Shown: positions 26,992-35,708 of the stretch, piece after piece | Numbering within the stretch: position 1 is the stretch's first letter | How the letters are laid out: each line of letters starts with the position of its first letter | Source: Enteractinococcus fodinae | GTDB lineage: Bacteria; Actinomycetota; Actinomycetes; Actinomycetales; Micrococcaceae | Direction: 5' to 3' | DNA length: 64,000 nucleotides | Assembly (NCBI RefSeq): GCF_031458395.1 | Contig: NZ_JAVDYJ010000001.1 | Location: 2,542,001 to 2,606,000, forward strand | Translations under genes and position numbers: made by a program | The notes under the pieces: generated by a model | The model's input: the letters and a program-made list of their open reading frames with translations, nothing else | Database searches by the model: none | What the model was told of the DNA's origin: nothing

Positions 26992-28815
26992 ATGACCCAA
27001 CCCTTAGCTACCCCAGCCACTGCGCAAAGCGCTGATGCTCAGCCAGCTACTGACACGAGCGAACCGTCCGCCACGCAAGGCCTTTTTGCCGCACACGATG
27101 CGAACGTGCAAAAGCTTCGCGCCCGTTACGGGGCCGAGCTTTCCGGCATGAACGGCGGCGAACTGCTTGCTTTGCAATCACTGATCGCGGAACAATTGGC
27201 CGCGACCTCCGATCAGCAGCTCATCGAGACGGCCACCGATGATGAGGCAGCATTGTCGCTGGCTGATGTATCCCGGATCGCGGAAGAGAATCATCGTCGG
27301 TTTTATAATTTTCAGTGTCGGCTCGCCCTGCTACTGGAGGGCTGGTTTGAGACTATAGAGGCCCGCGGTGCAAGACTGGCGCAGCAGGGCAAGGAACCGT
27401 TTAAGAATGCCAAGGATTTTATCGCCCGGCTCGTTGGGATCGATATCAAAGAGGTTGAACGACGGTTACGGATCGCCACGGCGAACCCCACAAAACCCGG
27501 CGCTTCGAAGATGCGCGCAGCCAAGATCGAAAAGGCTATGGCTCAGGGCAAGATTGACCCTTCGTCGGCAAATTATATTATCGACCGGCTGCGTTCCATC
27601 CGGGCTGCGTCCAAGCGTGCTGGCGCCACCGATACCCAAGCCGACCAGTTGGTGGCGACCAAAGAAGGGGAACTGTTAGCCAAGGCCCTCCATGCCGGAC
27701 CGGATGAAGTACGCAAATTCGCTGATCGAATCAAGCGCAGCACCAATCGCCAGTTCACCAAACCGGGCACCAGGCTGACCCCCAAGCAACGTCAATACGA
27801 AGAAGGGCTGCGGTTTGTGGCCCCGCTAGGAGACAACCATGTGCGCCTCGATTGGGTCATGACGAGATGGCAGTATCGGCACGTCTTGGAACGATTGCGT
27901 CAACATATCAATAACCTGCGCGCAGAGGTATCGCGCATCAATGACCCACCATCCGAGTCTGAACCCCGAAAATCCGGCGCCGAACGTATCACCCCGGCAG
28001 ACGACGAGCTCGAGATACCGCTGCTTTATGATGACCGCACCGCGGCCCAGCGGTGGTCACACTTTCTGTTAGATATTTTGGAAACCGGAATCGTGCTCAC
28101 CAGCTCACCCGTCGGCCAGGCCCAAGAGGCATTGGATCAGCATGCCAGCGACAACAATGAGCTGGCCAGCTCTCCCACTGGGCCTCTGGATCAGCCACAT
28201 GAAGAGATAAACCCTGCTAATATTGCCCCGTCGGGTGCCGTCATCCCGGGGCTTGGCCGCTTAGTCAATGTCGCACCAAGCGTGACTGTCGGGTTGCAGT
28301 ACGCAGATTTGGCCGGTGATTACTTGGATTTCGGATCAGAAAATCCGAATGTGCAAGCCGAAATCGCCGCCCTGGTGGAAGGCCGGAAACCATTTCCAGA
28401 ACTCTATGACTACGACACCATGGACTTGGATTGGGCCACACTGCGCATGATGTCTTGTAACGCGTCGATCATCCCGGCGGTTTTAAACTCCAAGGGCGAG
28501 CCACTAGATGTCGGACGAGCCCAACGAGCATTTCCCGCCAGCATACGCCGCGCGGTCATTCTCCCGGACGGAGGCTGCGCCTACCCGGGATGCAACATGC
28601 CGCATATTTATTCAGAAATTCACCACATCCGGCACTGGCAAAATAACGGTCCAACATCATTAGAAAACGCGGTCATGCTATGCCGCTACCATCACACGGT
28701 CATCCACCAAACGGACGTACTCGTCCGGACCAGTGAGCAGCATTTCCCAGAGTTTCTTTTAAACCCTACAACCGCAGAAGCGATCTGGGTGCGCAACCAT
28801 ATGCATCGCGGATAA
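26992..28815 (+). CDS. DUF222 and HNH endonuclease domain protein (13E12-like)
   Basis: A 607-residue protein. An N-terminal low-complexity Ala/Thr region precedes the helical DUF222 domain (about residues 40-330); an acidic linker (about 370-425) leads to a C-terminal HNH nuclease module: DGGCAYPGC, then EIHHIRHWQNNGPTSLENAVMLC and RYHHTVIH, with the paired Cys and His residues that hold zinc. This family occurs in many copies in actinobacterial genomes and resembles the mycobacterial 13E12 repeats. Its cellular role is unknown. A perfect AAAGGAGGTG ribosome binding site precedes the ATG. It interrupts the ftsH-hpt order. Confidence 0.88.
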   Translation: MTQPLATPATAQSADAQPATDTSEPSATQGLFAAHDANVQKLRARYGAELSGMNGGELLALQSLIAEQLAATSDQQLIETATDDEAALSLADVSRIAEENHRRFYNFQCRLALLLEGWFETIEARGARLAQQGKEPFKNAKDFIARLVGIDIKEVERRLRIATANPTKPGASKMRAAKIEKAMAQGKIDPSSANYIIDRLRSIRAASKRAGATDTQADQLVATKEGELLAKALHAGPDEVRKFADRIKRSTNRQFTKPGTRLTPKQRQYEEGLRFVAPLGDNHVRLDWVMTRWQYRHVLERLRQHINNLRAEVSRINDPPSESEPRKSGAERITPADDELEIPLLYDDRTAAQRWSHFLLDILETGIVLTSSPVGQAQEALDQHASDNNELASSPTGPLDQPHEEINPANIAPSGAVIPGLGRLVNVAPSVTVGLQYADLAGDYLDFGSENPNVQAEIAALVEGRKPFPELYDYDTMDLDWATLRMMSCNASIIPAVLNSKGEPLDVGRAQRAFPASIRRAVILPDGGCAYPGCNMPHIYSEIHHIRHWQNNGPTSLENAVMLCRYHHTVIHQTDVLVRTSEQHFPEFLLNPTTAEAIWVRNHMHRG

Positions 28816-28830
28816 ATCGAGCAATAGGAC

Positions 28831-28870
28831 GCGTATTCAGGTACCCCAATTACGGGCTACCTGAATACGC
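28831..28870. terminator. Hairpin between convergent HNH gene and hpt
   Basis: Perfect 13-base arms GCGTATTCAGGTA (28831-28843) and TACCTGAATACGC (28858-28870) with an inner CCC/GGG pairing. No U-tract follows on either strand, so it may end transcription in both directions by stability alone or protect 3-prime ends. Confidence 0.6.
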
Positions 28871-28881
28871 AGCCGAGCACC

Positions 28882-29433
28882 TTACTGGTAAACGTGGGGC
28901 GCGAGCGTCCCCAGAACGTCAAGGTTGCGATACTTCTGGTCGAAGTCCAGGCCGTACCCGACGACGAATTCATTGGGGATATCGCGACCAATGTATTTGA
29001 CATCAATATCGACTGCCAATGCTTCAGGTTTGCGCAGCAGGGTGACGATCTCCACGGAAGCCGGACCGCGTGACTCTAAGTTGGTTTTCAACCACGACAG
29101 CGTCAGGCCGGAGTCGATAATATCTTCGACGATAACCACATGCCGGTCCATGAGGTCTTCTTCAAGGTCTTTCAGGATTCGGACGACACCAGAGGATTTT
29201 GTTCCAGACCCATAGGATGAGACCGCCATAAAATCGAGGGTGACATTTGATTTCATGGCACGTGAAAGATCCGCCATGATCATCAGCGCGCCCTTGAGAA
29301 CGCCAACCAACAAGATGTCTTTACCTTCGTAGTCACGATCGATTTGGGCTGCGAGGTCCTGGACGATCTCGTCAATCTCTTCGCGGGTGAGTAGCACCGA
29401 GTCTAAATCGTCTGCAACGTCTTCGGCCTTCAT
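28882..29433 (-). CDS. hpt: Hypoxanthine phosphoribosyltransferase
   Basis: A 183-residue purine-salvage enzyme making IMP/GMP from hypoxanthine/guanine and PRPP. The PRPP motif HVVIVEDIIDSGLTLSW (about residues 98-114) and the base-binding IPNEFVVGYGLDFDQKYRNL are present. The ATG at 29433 has AGGAG five bases upstream and is preferred to the GTG at 29439. It follows tilS by about 20 bases, the conserved tilS-hpt pairing; ftsH, normally next, is displaced by the HNH gene. Confidence 0.96.
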   Translation of the reverse strand: MKAEDVADDLDSVLLTREEIDEIVQDLAAQIDRDYEGKDILLVGVLKGALMIMADLSRAMKSNVTLDFMAVSSYGSGTKSSGVVRILKDLEEDLMDRHVVIVEDIIDSGLTLSWLKTNLESRGPASVEIVTLLRKPEALAVDIDVKYIGRDIPNEFVVGYGLDFDQKYRNLDVLGTLAPHVYQ

Positions 29434-29455
29434 GGTCACTCCTCAGTATGTCTGG

Positions 29456-30586
29456 TTAGTTCCTCGGCTGCGAGGTGATGACTAATAGTTTTGCATATTC
29501 TTGCTCAGCTTTTTGCCGGTAAGCGCTCAGATGTCCCTCCAATTGGATGGGCCCCGCCGACGACGCCCTGCCAACGGGTGGGAAGATCAATTCCTGCAGC
29601 GACCGTAACCGTTCAAAAGACGGTTGTGGCGCTCCGAAATGCTGTACTGCGAGCGCTAAAACCCTACGCAATATCGCTGGATGAGATGTTTGTAACGTTT
29701 CGAGTTGGAAACTGATCCGGTCGCCTTCAATGTGAGCCATCGCTTCGAACGCTTCGGCGGCCTGTGCATCAAGGAGGTCCGCATCGTCGGCCGCAAGGGT
29801 GGCGGTGGTCACCAGCCCGGAAAACACTCCGGGCCCCAGTCCTGTCGCGGGGTCTGCCAAAGCCGGTAACAGGTGCTTCCGGACGCGAATGCGAGCGATG
29901 GTCGCGTCTTCGTTCATGGGATCTTCGAAATACTCGATTCCCGCCCACGCACAGATGGTTTCGGTGTCGCTGCGCGTCAATCCTAAAAGTGGGCGCCCAA
30001 TGCGCACCGGGTCATAGCCTGGCAGATGGTGTTCACGGTCTTGTCGGATGCCGGCTATCGATCGGGCCCCGGATCCGCGCGCTAATCCCAGCAATACCTG
30101 TTCGGCTTGATCATTCGCCGTGTGTGCGGTCAGCACGCCGGCTGCGTGGTGCCGATGAGCACACCGAACGAATGCATCGTAGCGGGCGCGTCGGGCCGCT
30201 GCTTCAAGGCCCTCGGTGGCAGGGGTGACGGTAAGGTCTTCTCGCACGACGGGGTCTAGTCCCAGCCGCGTGCATAGCTCAGCGGTACGTTGCGCCACGG
30301 CAGCAGTGACGCCTTGGAGCTGATGATCGAATACGACCGCGCCAAACCGTATCCCGGTAACGCGTTGTGTCTCCGCGGCCAACACGGCCAGCGCTAAGGA
30401 ATCTGCCCCGCCCGAGACTGCGACCAGTACTGGGCGGCTGTGCTGGTCAATTCGGAGATCCCAGCGGGCGATCACATCCTTGAGCTGGGCTACCCCGGCG
30501 TGCACTGCTTGTGGCCAGGCTCGGCTCGGGGGCCAGGTGGCAGGGCCTTGAGGTACGGGTTTGCCAGTATAGTCAGAGGTGGTCAC
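29456..30586 (-). CDS. tilS: tRNA(Ile)-lysidine synthase
   Basis: A 376-residue PP-loop ATPase that adds lysine to C34 of tRNA-Ile(CAU), turning an AUG reader into an AUA reader. The PP-loop SGGADS is at residues 58-63; HTANDQAEQVLLGLARGSG follows, with the fold extending through GRPLLGLTR. The C-terminal extension is short, as in other actinobacteria. GTG start, five bases after the metalloprotease stop, so coupled translation is likely. Confidence 0.93.
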   Translation of the reverse strand: MTTSDYTGKPVPQGPATWPPSRAWPQAVHAGVAQLKDVIARWDLRIDQHSRPVLVAVSGGADSLALAVLAAETQRVTGIRFGAVVFDHQLQGVTAAVAQRTAELCTRLGLDPVVREDLTVTPATEGLEAAARRARYDAFVRCAHRHHAAGVLTAHTANDQAEQVLLGLARGSGARSIAGIRQDREHHLPGYDPVRIGRPLLGLTRSDTETICAWAGIEYFEDPMNEDATIARIRVRKHLLPALADPATGLGPGVFSGLVTTATLAADDADLLDAQAAEAFEAMAHIEGDRISFQLETLQTSHPAILRRVLALAVQHFGAPQPSFERLRSLQELIFPPVGRASSAGPIQLEGHLSAYRQKAEQEYAKLLVITSQPRN

Positions 30587-30590
30587 AGCT

Positions 30591-31625
30591 TTACCGTGCG
30601 TGTTCGTGCACGACCCGACTGATCCATGCCTCAGCGTTGGTCAGTTCATCCTTGGTCGGCAGGTTCTCCGGGCGTTGCCAGACCGTGTTGAATTGTTCGA
30701 TGCCCACGCGGTCTACCACCGTCGAAACGAACGCTTGGCCCTGCTTGTATTGTTTGGCTTTAGCATCCAATCCGATGAGCTTTCGGATCAGTTGGCTCAA
30801 CCAATTATGGTTAGCAGATCGTTCGTTGAAGCGTTTCCGGATGGTTTTAACGCTGGGTACAATACTCTGATCGACGGCATCCATGATGACGTTGGCGTGT
30901 CCCTCCAGCAGGGACATGACCCCGGTCAGCTGCGATTCAAGGTCTTTACTGTGAGCGGCTTTTTGCTCTGCTGTCATCTCACTAGCGCTGTCTGGAAGGA
31001 GATGATGCAGCAAGAACTCGGTGGCGGTCTCTAAGATGTGGTCGGCCAGCCACGGGGCTTGGGCAAATTGGGCTACGTGGGTGAGCTCGTGCAGAGCGAC
31101 CCAGAACCGGAAGTCTTCGGCATTAAGGTTCAGTTCGTCCCGGATCGTCATGACGTTTGGTGCCACTAGCATCAGCCGGGGTTTGTCTGGCCCGTTGGCA
31201 GCTCGTGCGGCATAGGGTTCAAACTGGCCGAGCACTTTCGTGCCCAGAAACGCTAGGACGGCTCCCACTTGCGCCCCTGAAAATCGTGCTGTGAGGTCCG
31301 AGGAGATGCTCTTCAGCAGGTCTTCGTGCAGTTCTCCAAGACGGTGAAATGCTGGTTCGAGCATGACTTGCAGGGATTCAGCGTTGGCGTTTATCCAGCC
31401 CGGACGATCGATGACGAGCAGGTTGATCTCGTCGTCGATGGTGCTCGGAGTCCAGTGGGCAATGGCAGGCAGTTTACTCAGTTGAGGTACGTGCTCTACG
31501 GCCGAGTAGGCGGCGGCGCGGAGTGCTTCGGCTTCAACGATCGCATCGGTGGCGGGGACTCGCGGGCCAGGGGGCACAAGGTTGCGTCCGGTGGCCGCTG
31601 CCGCCTCTTTGCTGAAAATCTGCAT
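30591..31625 (-). CDS. DUF2342-type zinc-dependent metalloprotease
   Basis: A 344-residue protein of the actinobacterial family named either zinc-dependent metalloprotease or coenzyme F420 biosynthesis-associated protein. HELTH (179-183) in WVALHELTHVAQF and a downstream LLEGHANVIMD segment give a metallopeptidase-like zinc site. Its position between dacB and tilS is conserved. Natural substrate is unknown. Two upstream in-frame ATGs exist (31649 and 31640), but AAGGGA eight bases before 31625 supports this start. Confidence 0.85.
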   Translation of the reverse strand: MQIFSKEAAAATGRNLVPPGPRVPATDAIVEAEALRAAAYSAVEHVPQLSKLPAIAHWTPSTIDDEINLLVIDRPGWINANAESLQVMLEPAFHRLGELHEDLLKSISSDLTARFSGAQVGAVLAFLGTKVLGQFEPYAARAANGPDKPRLMLVAPNVMTIRDELNLNAEDFRFWVALHELTHVAQFAQAPWLADHILETATEFLLHHLLPDSASEMTAEQKAAHSKDLESQLTGVMSLLEGHANVIMDAVDQSIVPSVKTIRKRFNERSANHNWLSQLIRKLIGLDAKAKQYKQGQAFVSTVVDRVGIEQFNTVWQRPENLPTKDELTNAEAWISRVVHEHAR

Positions 31626-31682
31626 GGGTTGTCCCTTCATAGTGACCATGGTGTCACGTTTTTTCGCGGTCGTGGGTCGGGG

Positions 31683-33242
31683 TTACTCGGCTGTGCACTG
31701 GCAGTTGGTAAGCACTTGGGTGAGGTGGTCTTGTTCGGCGCGCGTAGTTTCGTAGTCTCCCTCACTGCCGGTGGTATTGATCGCAAACCATAGGGCGCGT
31801 CCCTGGGTGGTGACCGTGAAGCCCGCATTGGAACTGGCGACTTCCAGTGTGCCGGTTTTGGTGCGGACGACGCCGGAGTATGGTGCTTCGGTGAGCCGGT
31901 TTTCCATGGTGCCGTCATAGCCTGCCACGGTTAAGGTGTGCAGCAGGGGCCGATAATGTTCGTTCGTTAACATCAGCTCGAACAGCTCGACGGTCGTCTC
32001 CAAAGTGGCGCGGCTGCGCGGTGACAGCCCGCTGTTGTCGGCAAATACGAGCGGTTGGGTGTCGATGCCCAACTGGTCCAAGGTTGCCACGGTGGCCTGC
32101 GTGGACCCTGTGAAATCCGGGGTGCTTCCCGCTGCGATCGCGGCTTCACGGCCAAACATTTCAAACAGCATGTTGTTGGACTGTTTCATCGCGTACTCGA
32201 GCTGCCGACCCAGCGGCGCCGAGCGGACTTCAGCCACTTGTTCGGCCTCATCAGGCACGCTGGTCTGACCCGTGTATTGAAATTCGACGGTGGCTCCTGC
32301 CGCGTCGGCGAGCTGGTTCAGGTGACTGGTGTAGGTACTGGCGGCCAGGCCGGCCCCATCTTCGACTGCCGTATCGGCATAGGCCGGATGCCCCGTCAGC
32401 CCGCCGTAGACATTCAGCGGGTAGACAGGTGAGACCCAGCCGGCCTCTTGTAGCCCTTCGGTCCAGTCTGGATGCAGCCACGGCCGGTTGTAACGGGACA
32501 CATCGACCCCGACGTTGACGGTGGCCACGCCGGCCGCCGTGACATCTTCACCGATGGCGTTCCAGGTCTTTTGGGCCAAATCTGCCAGGCCAGCGTACCC
32601 GACGGTGGACCCGGTGCTCTCCCCCAGTGCTAGCAACCCGTCACCGCCACCCACCAGGGTCACACCCTGGCTGGGGGTATACCGTGCCGCGGTGACGAAG
32701 CGATGATTTGGGTCTAGATGGTGCAACAGGCTGATGCCGGTAAATAGTTTCAGCGTTGAAGCTGGGACCACTGAGTCTTGGCCGCCGCGGTCATAAAGGG
32801 TCTCACCGGTTGCCGCATCGACGACGAGCATCCGATGCCCCAATCCCAGCTCTCCCATCGCCTCATCCAAAACGGCAGTCAGCTGATGTGCATCCGGTGC
32901 CGGCGCATTGACATCAATGAGGTCAGCGACCCCATCGTCGAGTAAGTCATCGTTGGTCTCGGGCTCAGGCGGCAATGCGACCGGGGGTGCGGCATAGATC
33001 TGCGGATCCCCCTTCCAGGTGCGGGTCCCGGTGGTTTCGCTGCCCGATACCAGCTGGCGCATGTGTTGGTACCAGTCGGCGGCTTGGACTTTGATCATGT
33101 CGGTGCTTGGCGGCGGATAGGCTCCGGCCAGCCCTGCCCCGCCGAGCAGCCCCACAATGACACCGATGATGACCGGCACCCAAGCACGTCGCCCAGGTCG
33201 ACGGCCTGCGGCGCGTCGCCCGGCTTGTTTCGCTGCCATCAT
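31683..33242 (-). CDS. dacB: D-alanyl-D-alanine carboxypeptidase/endopeptidase (PBP4 type)
   Basis: A 519-residue S13-family penicillin-binding protein that trims or cleaves peptidoglycan peptides outside the membrane. After a strongly basic N-terminus (KQAGRRAAGRRPGRR) comes one signal/anchor helix (about residues 22-42). The active-site triad motifs are S162-T-L-K165, SNN in MKQSNNMLFEMFG, and KTGT in VRTKTGTLE. A longer frame to 33389 was rejected because the ATG pair at 33242/33239 follows AGGTGA and yields a normal signal peptide. It is divergent from ppa. Confidence 0.92.
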   Translation of the reverse strand: MMAAKQAGRRAAGRRPGRRAWVPVIIGVIVGLLGGAGLAGAYPPPSTDMIKVQAADWYQHMRQLVSGSETTGTRTWKGDPQIYAAPPVALPPEPETNDDLLDDGVADLIDVNAPAPDAHQLTAVLDEAMGELGLGHRMLVVDAATGETLYDRGGQDSVVPASTLKLFTGISLLHHLDPNHRFVTAARYTPSQGVTLVGGGDGLLALGESTGSTVGYAGLADLAQKTWNAIGEDVTAAGVATVNVGVDVSRYNRPWLHPDWTEGLQEAGWVSPVYPLNVYGGLTGHPAYADTAVEDGAGLAASTYTSHLNQLADAAGATVEFQYTGQTSVPDEAEQVAEVRSAPLGRQLEYAMKQSNNMLFEMFGREAAIAAGSTPDFTGSTQATVATLDQLGIDTQPLVFADNSGLSPRSRATLETTVELFELMLTNEHYRPLLHTLTVAGYDGTMENRLTEAPYSGVVRTKTGTLEVASSNAGFTVTTQGRALWFAINTTGSEGDYETTRAEQDHLTQVLTNCQCTAE

Positions 33243-33404
33243 GGTGTCACCTGTAAAACTATTTCGCGTTGTTGAATGCTTGTGAACGTCCCCGTCAACA
33301 TATTTGGGTGATGCACCCGTGCACGTAATAACCTTAGAGCAAGGATACGCTTGCCCTTGTGTATTCAACGCGGCAAGTCCTACCAGCAATCAGATGGAGA
33401 AATA

Positions 33405-33884
33405 ATGCAGCACGACGTCACCATTGAGATCCCAGCCGGCTCACGCGTCAAGTATGAGATCAACGAAGAAACCGGTCGCCTCCACTTGGACCGTATTTTG
33501 TACACTCCAATGGCGTACCCCACGCACTATGGTTTCTTTGACAACACGTTGGGCGAAGACGGCGACCCGCTGGATGCGATGGTGTACCTGCCGGGCTTTG
33601 ATCTGCTGCCAAATGTTGTCGTGGAAGCCCGCCCCATCGGCATCTTTTCGATGACCGACGATGGCGGGGGCGACGACAAGGTGCTGTGTGTCCCCACAGA
33701 CTTACGCTATGACCACATTAAAGAACTTGAAGATATCGACCAGTACCTGATCCGGGAGATCGAACACTTCTTCACCCGTTACAAGGATCTGGAACCCGGC
33801 AAATGGGTTAAAGCCGAAGGGTGGAAAGGTCGCGCCGCCGCTGAAGCCGAACTCCAGGCGTCCATTGAGCGTTTCAAGGGTTAA
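33405..33884 (+). CDS. ppa: Inorganic pyrophosphatase
   Basis: A 159-residue family I soluble pyrophosphatase. The signature [11 protein letters not shown] and preceding [11 protein letters not shown] and following [12 protein letters not shown] provide the metal-binding aspartates and basic residues. It drives biosynthetic reactions by removing pyrophosphate. The ATG at 33405 has GGAG seven bases upstream; an 18-codon upstream extension is not supported. The dacB-ppa divergent order is common in Micrococcales. Confidence 0.97.
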   Translation: MQHDVTIEIPAGSRVKYEINEETGRLHLDRILYTPMAYPTHYGFFDNTLGEDGDPLDAMVYLPGFDLLPNVVVEARPIGIFSMTDDGGGDDKVLCVPTDLRYDHIKELEDIDQYLIREIEHFFTRYKDLEPGKWVKAEGWKGRAAAEAELQASIERFKG

Positions 33885-34072
33885 CCACTCCCCGGCGGGT
33901 CATTCGCTTAACAAATCTGTCAGTTTCTCTTGATATCGACGTCGTTTTGAGCAATTTCGCGACGAGAAAATCTTGGATCATGACAGCCACCGCAGCGGCG
34001 TCGATCGCCGTGAGAGCCGCTTCTTGTGGCATTTCGGCGATCGCGCCCGTGTCGGGGTCTCCGCCTCTGCGC

Positions 34073-34078
34073 TAAAAT
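34073..34078 (+). promoter_or_regulatory. -10 hexamer TAAAAT before the SatD/MarR-like gene
   Basis: TAAAAT lies seven bases before a GTG that opens a four-codon reading frame, placing the transcription start at that GTG. The 230-base region between ppa and here holds no other gene I can support. Confidence 0.55.
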
Positions 34079-34085
34079 CTCTCGC

Positions 34086-34100
34086 GTGAGCTTGAGGTGA
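34086..34100 (+). other. Possible leaderless four-residue upstream ORF (M-S-L-R)
   Basis: GTG-AGC-TTG-AGG-TGA starts seven bases after TAAAAT. Its TGA overlaps an in-frame GTG (34097) of the following regulator gene as GTGA. This would allow translation of a leaderless mini-ORF to feed reinitiation on the regulator. The spacing is seen directly; expression is inferred. Confidence 0.35.
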
Positions 34101-34117
34101 CATGCAAAGATGGAACC

Positions 34118-34759
34118 ATGTTTGTTGTGACCATGACCCAACGTTCGGCAGAACCCAGTGAGCAATACGTCGCATCGTTTCACCAGGATCTGGAAGAACG
34201 ACTTGGTGTTGCTCTTCCAGGGTCTTGGGCCACGGATGCGACCTGGTATCGTCAGGTTTTTTCCGATTCTCAACACGTCGTCGAGACCGCGCTGTGCGCG
34301 ATGCGTTCCGGCACCTGGAATGTGGGGATCGGCATCGGCAAGGCCACCGAGCACGATGATCACACCGTCGACGGTTCCGGTGTGAAAGCCGCAGATTTCG
34401 CGGTTTCCTTGGCTGCGAAGCAGGGCCAGTTAGTCCCGCTACGTGTTGAGGCCGCCAAACCACCCCGCGGGGTGGAGCAGACGCAACTGGGTAAACACGC
34501 CCAGAGTGTTTTACAGCTGTTAGGCCACATCGTCACCCGTCGTTCGGCTGCCGAGTGGGCGGTCATTGATCGTCTGAAGCCGGGCATCCGCGGCCAGCAG
34601 CGCCGAGTGGCCGCTGAGTTAGGGATGACGGTGCAAGCGGTATCGCAGGCGATGAAGCGGTCGTTATATAACACCGAACACGAAGTCCGTGCGGCAGTGA
34701 GTTTACTGCTCGACCAGGCCGATGCGGCCGTCGATATTCAGACCAACAGTGGCCTGTAG
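34118..34759 (+). CDS. SatD/MarR-like helix-turn-helix protein
   Basis: A 213-residue protein. The N-terminal half (FVVTMTQRSAEPSE, ETALCAMRSGTWNVGIGIG) matches a family in actinobacteria annotated as SatD-like or MarR-like. The C-terminal half carries a helix-turn-helix: RGQQRRVAAELGMTVQAVSQAMKR (about residues 165-188). It is likely a cytoplasmic DNA-binding regulator; targets are unknown. The start is ambiguous: ATG 34118 gives the family-like MFVVTM N-terminus, while GTG 34097 overlaps the mini-ORF stop. Confidence 0.75.
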   Translation: MFVVTMTQRSAEPSEQYVASFHQDLEERLGVALPGSWATDATWYRQVFSDSQHVVETALCAMRSGTWNVGIGIGKATEHDDHTVDGSGVKAADFAVSLAAKQGQLVPLRVEAAKPPRGVEQTQLGKHAQSVLQLLGHIVTRRSAAEWAVIDRLKPGIRGQQRRVAAELGMTVQAVSQAMKRSLYNTEHEVRAAVSLLLDQADAAVDIQTNSGL

Positions 34760-34793
34760 GCGACTCGACACCTTAGCGGGGTAGCTTGGCCCG

Positions 34794-35609
34794 TCAGCTG
34801 CGCTGGTCTGCGGGGCTTCGAAGTAAGGTGCGCAGCACGGTGGCCAGCCCACCTTCACGCACCGTTCCGGTGATTTCGTCCGCGACGGCTTTGACTTCTT
34901 GGGGTGCTTGGCCCATGGCCACACCCCGGCCGGCCCATTCCAACATCTCGACGTCGTTGAAGCCGTCCCCAATGGCAACGGTATCTTCGGGATCGACGTG
35001 CAGAATCCGGCGGAGCGCTTCGAGCCCGGAAGCTTTCGAGACGCCGGCACCGGCAACATCCAGCCACGCGTTGTACCCAACCGAATAGGTAATACCTTGC
35101 AGCCCCAGCGATTCGATGGCCGAGGCGAATTCTCGGGTGGAGGCACCGTGCGAGAACACCACGAGCCGAACGGCAGTGGTTTCTTGGAGCTCTTCGAACG
35201 ACACCCCGGTGGCCTGCACACCGAAACTAAAGTCCTGGAACCGCTCGGTCGACAGGTAGTTCCCGTGCTCATCTTCGATCGCAAAGCGCGCGGTTGGGAT
35301 GCGCCGACGGAAGGATTCCAACACCGAGGCGGGGTCGAAGGTGCTGCGAGCGATGACTTCGAACCCTTCGTCAAGCTCGGGGTCTAAGCGCAAGCTAACA
35401 CCGCCGTTGGAGCACACAGAATACCCCGAGTGCAGGCCGATGTCCCGGATGATGGGCAACGTCGCGTGGTATGACCGCCCCGTGGCGATCAGCACATGGT
35501 GCCCGGCCTCCATGACGTTTATGATTTCATCACGGACTTCTGGGTACATGTGGCCGTCAAAGTCCACAATCGTACCGTCTACGTCTAAACAGACCATCTT
35601 TTTCTTCAT
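34794..35609 (-). CDS. Cof-type HAD-IIB phosphatase
   Basis: A 271-residue haloacid-dehalogenase-superfamily phosphatase. Motif I DVDGTIVD (8-15), motif II Thr in LIATGRSYH, and motif III/IV GDGFNDVEMLEWAGRGVAMGQAP are intact, with the IIB cap between them. Such enzymes hydrolyse small phosphorylated metabolites or FMN-like cofactors; the specific substrate is unknown. It is transcribed with the same polarity as serS, 100 bases downstream. A second HAD-IIB gene lies at 46149-47102. Confidence 0.88.
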   Translation of the reverse strand: MKKKMVCLDVDGTIVDFDGHMYPEVRDEIINVMEAGHHVLIATGRSYHATLPIIRDIGLHSGYSVCSNGGVSLRLDPELDEGFEVIARSTFDPASVLESFRRRIPTARFAIEDEHGNYLSTERFQDFSFGVQATGVSFEELQETTAVRLVVFSHGASTREFASAIESLGLQGITYSVGYNAWLDVAGAGVSKASGLEALRRILHVDPEDTVAIGDGFNDVEMLEWAGRGVAMGQAPQEVKAVADEITGTVREGGLATVLRTLLRSPADQRS

Positions 35610-35708
35610 AATGACCAGTCAATCATGTTCGGTAACGTTGCGCTGAACAAACCGTGAATTCCAGCCGTCTAGCGAAGGAAGTCCTCCGGGTCGGACGCCA
35701 CGAGGGTG

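Noticed and set aside
33874-34032. A 52-codon minus-strand frame between ppa and the regulator gene (starting MPQEAALTAIDAA)
   Set aside because: It reads plausibly but overlaps the end of ppa, has no ribosome binding site or -10 box at the right distance and matches nothing I know. It may be a chance frame or a gene remnant.
33920-34463. Two minus-strand frames (33920-34363 and 33978-34463) antisense to the SatD/MarR-like gene
   Set aside because: They overlap each other and the better-supported plus-strand gene, and their translations are low-quality Arg/His-rich sequence.
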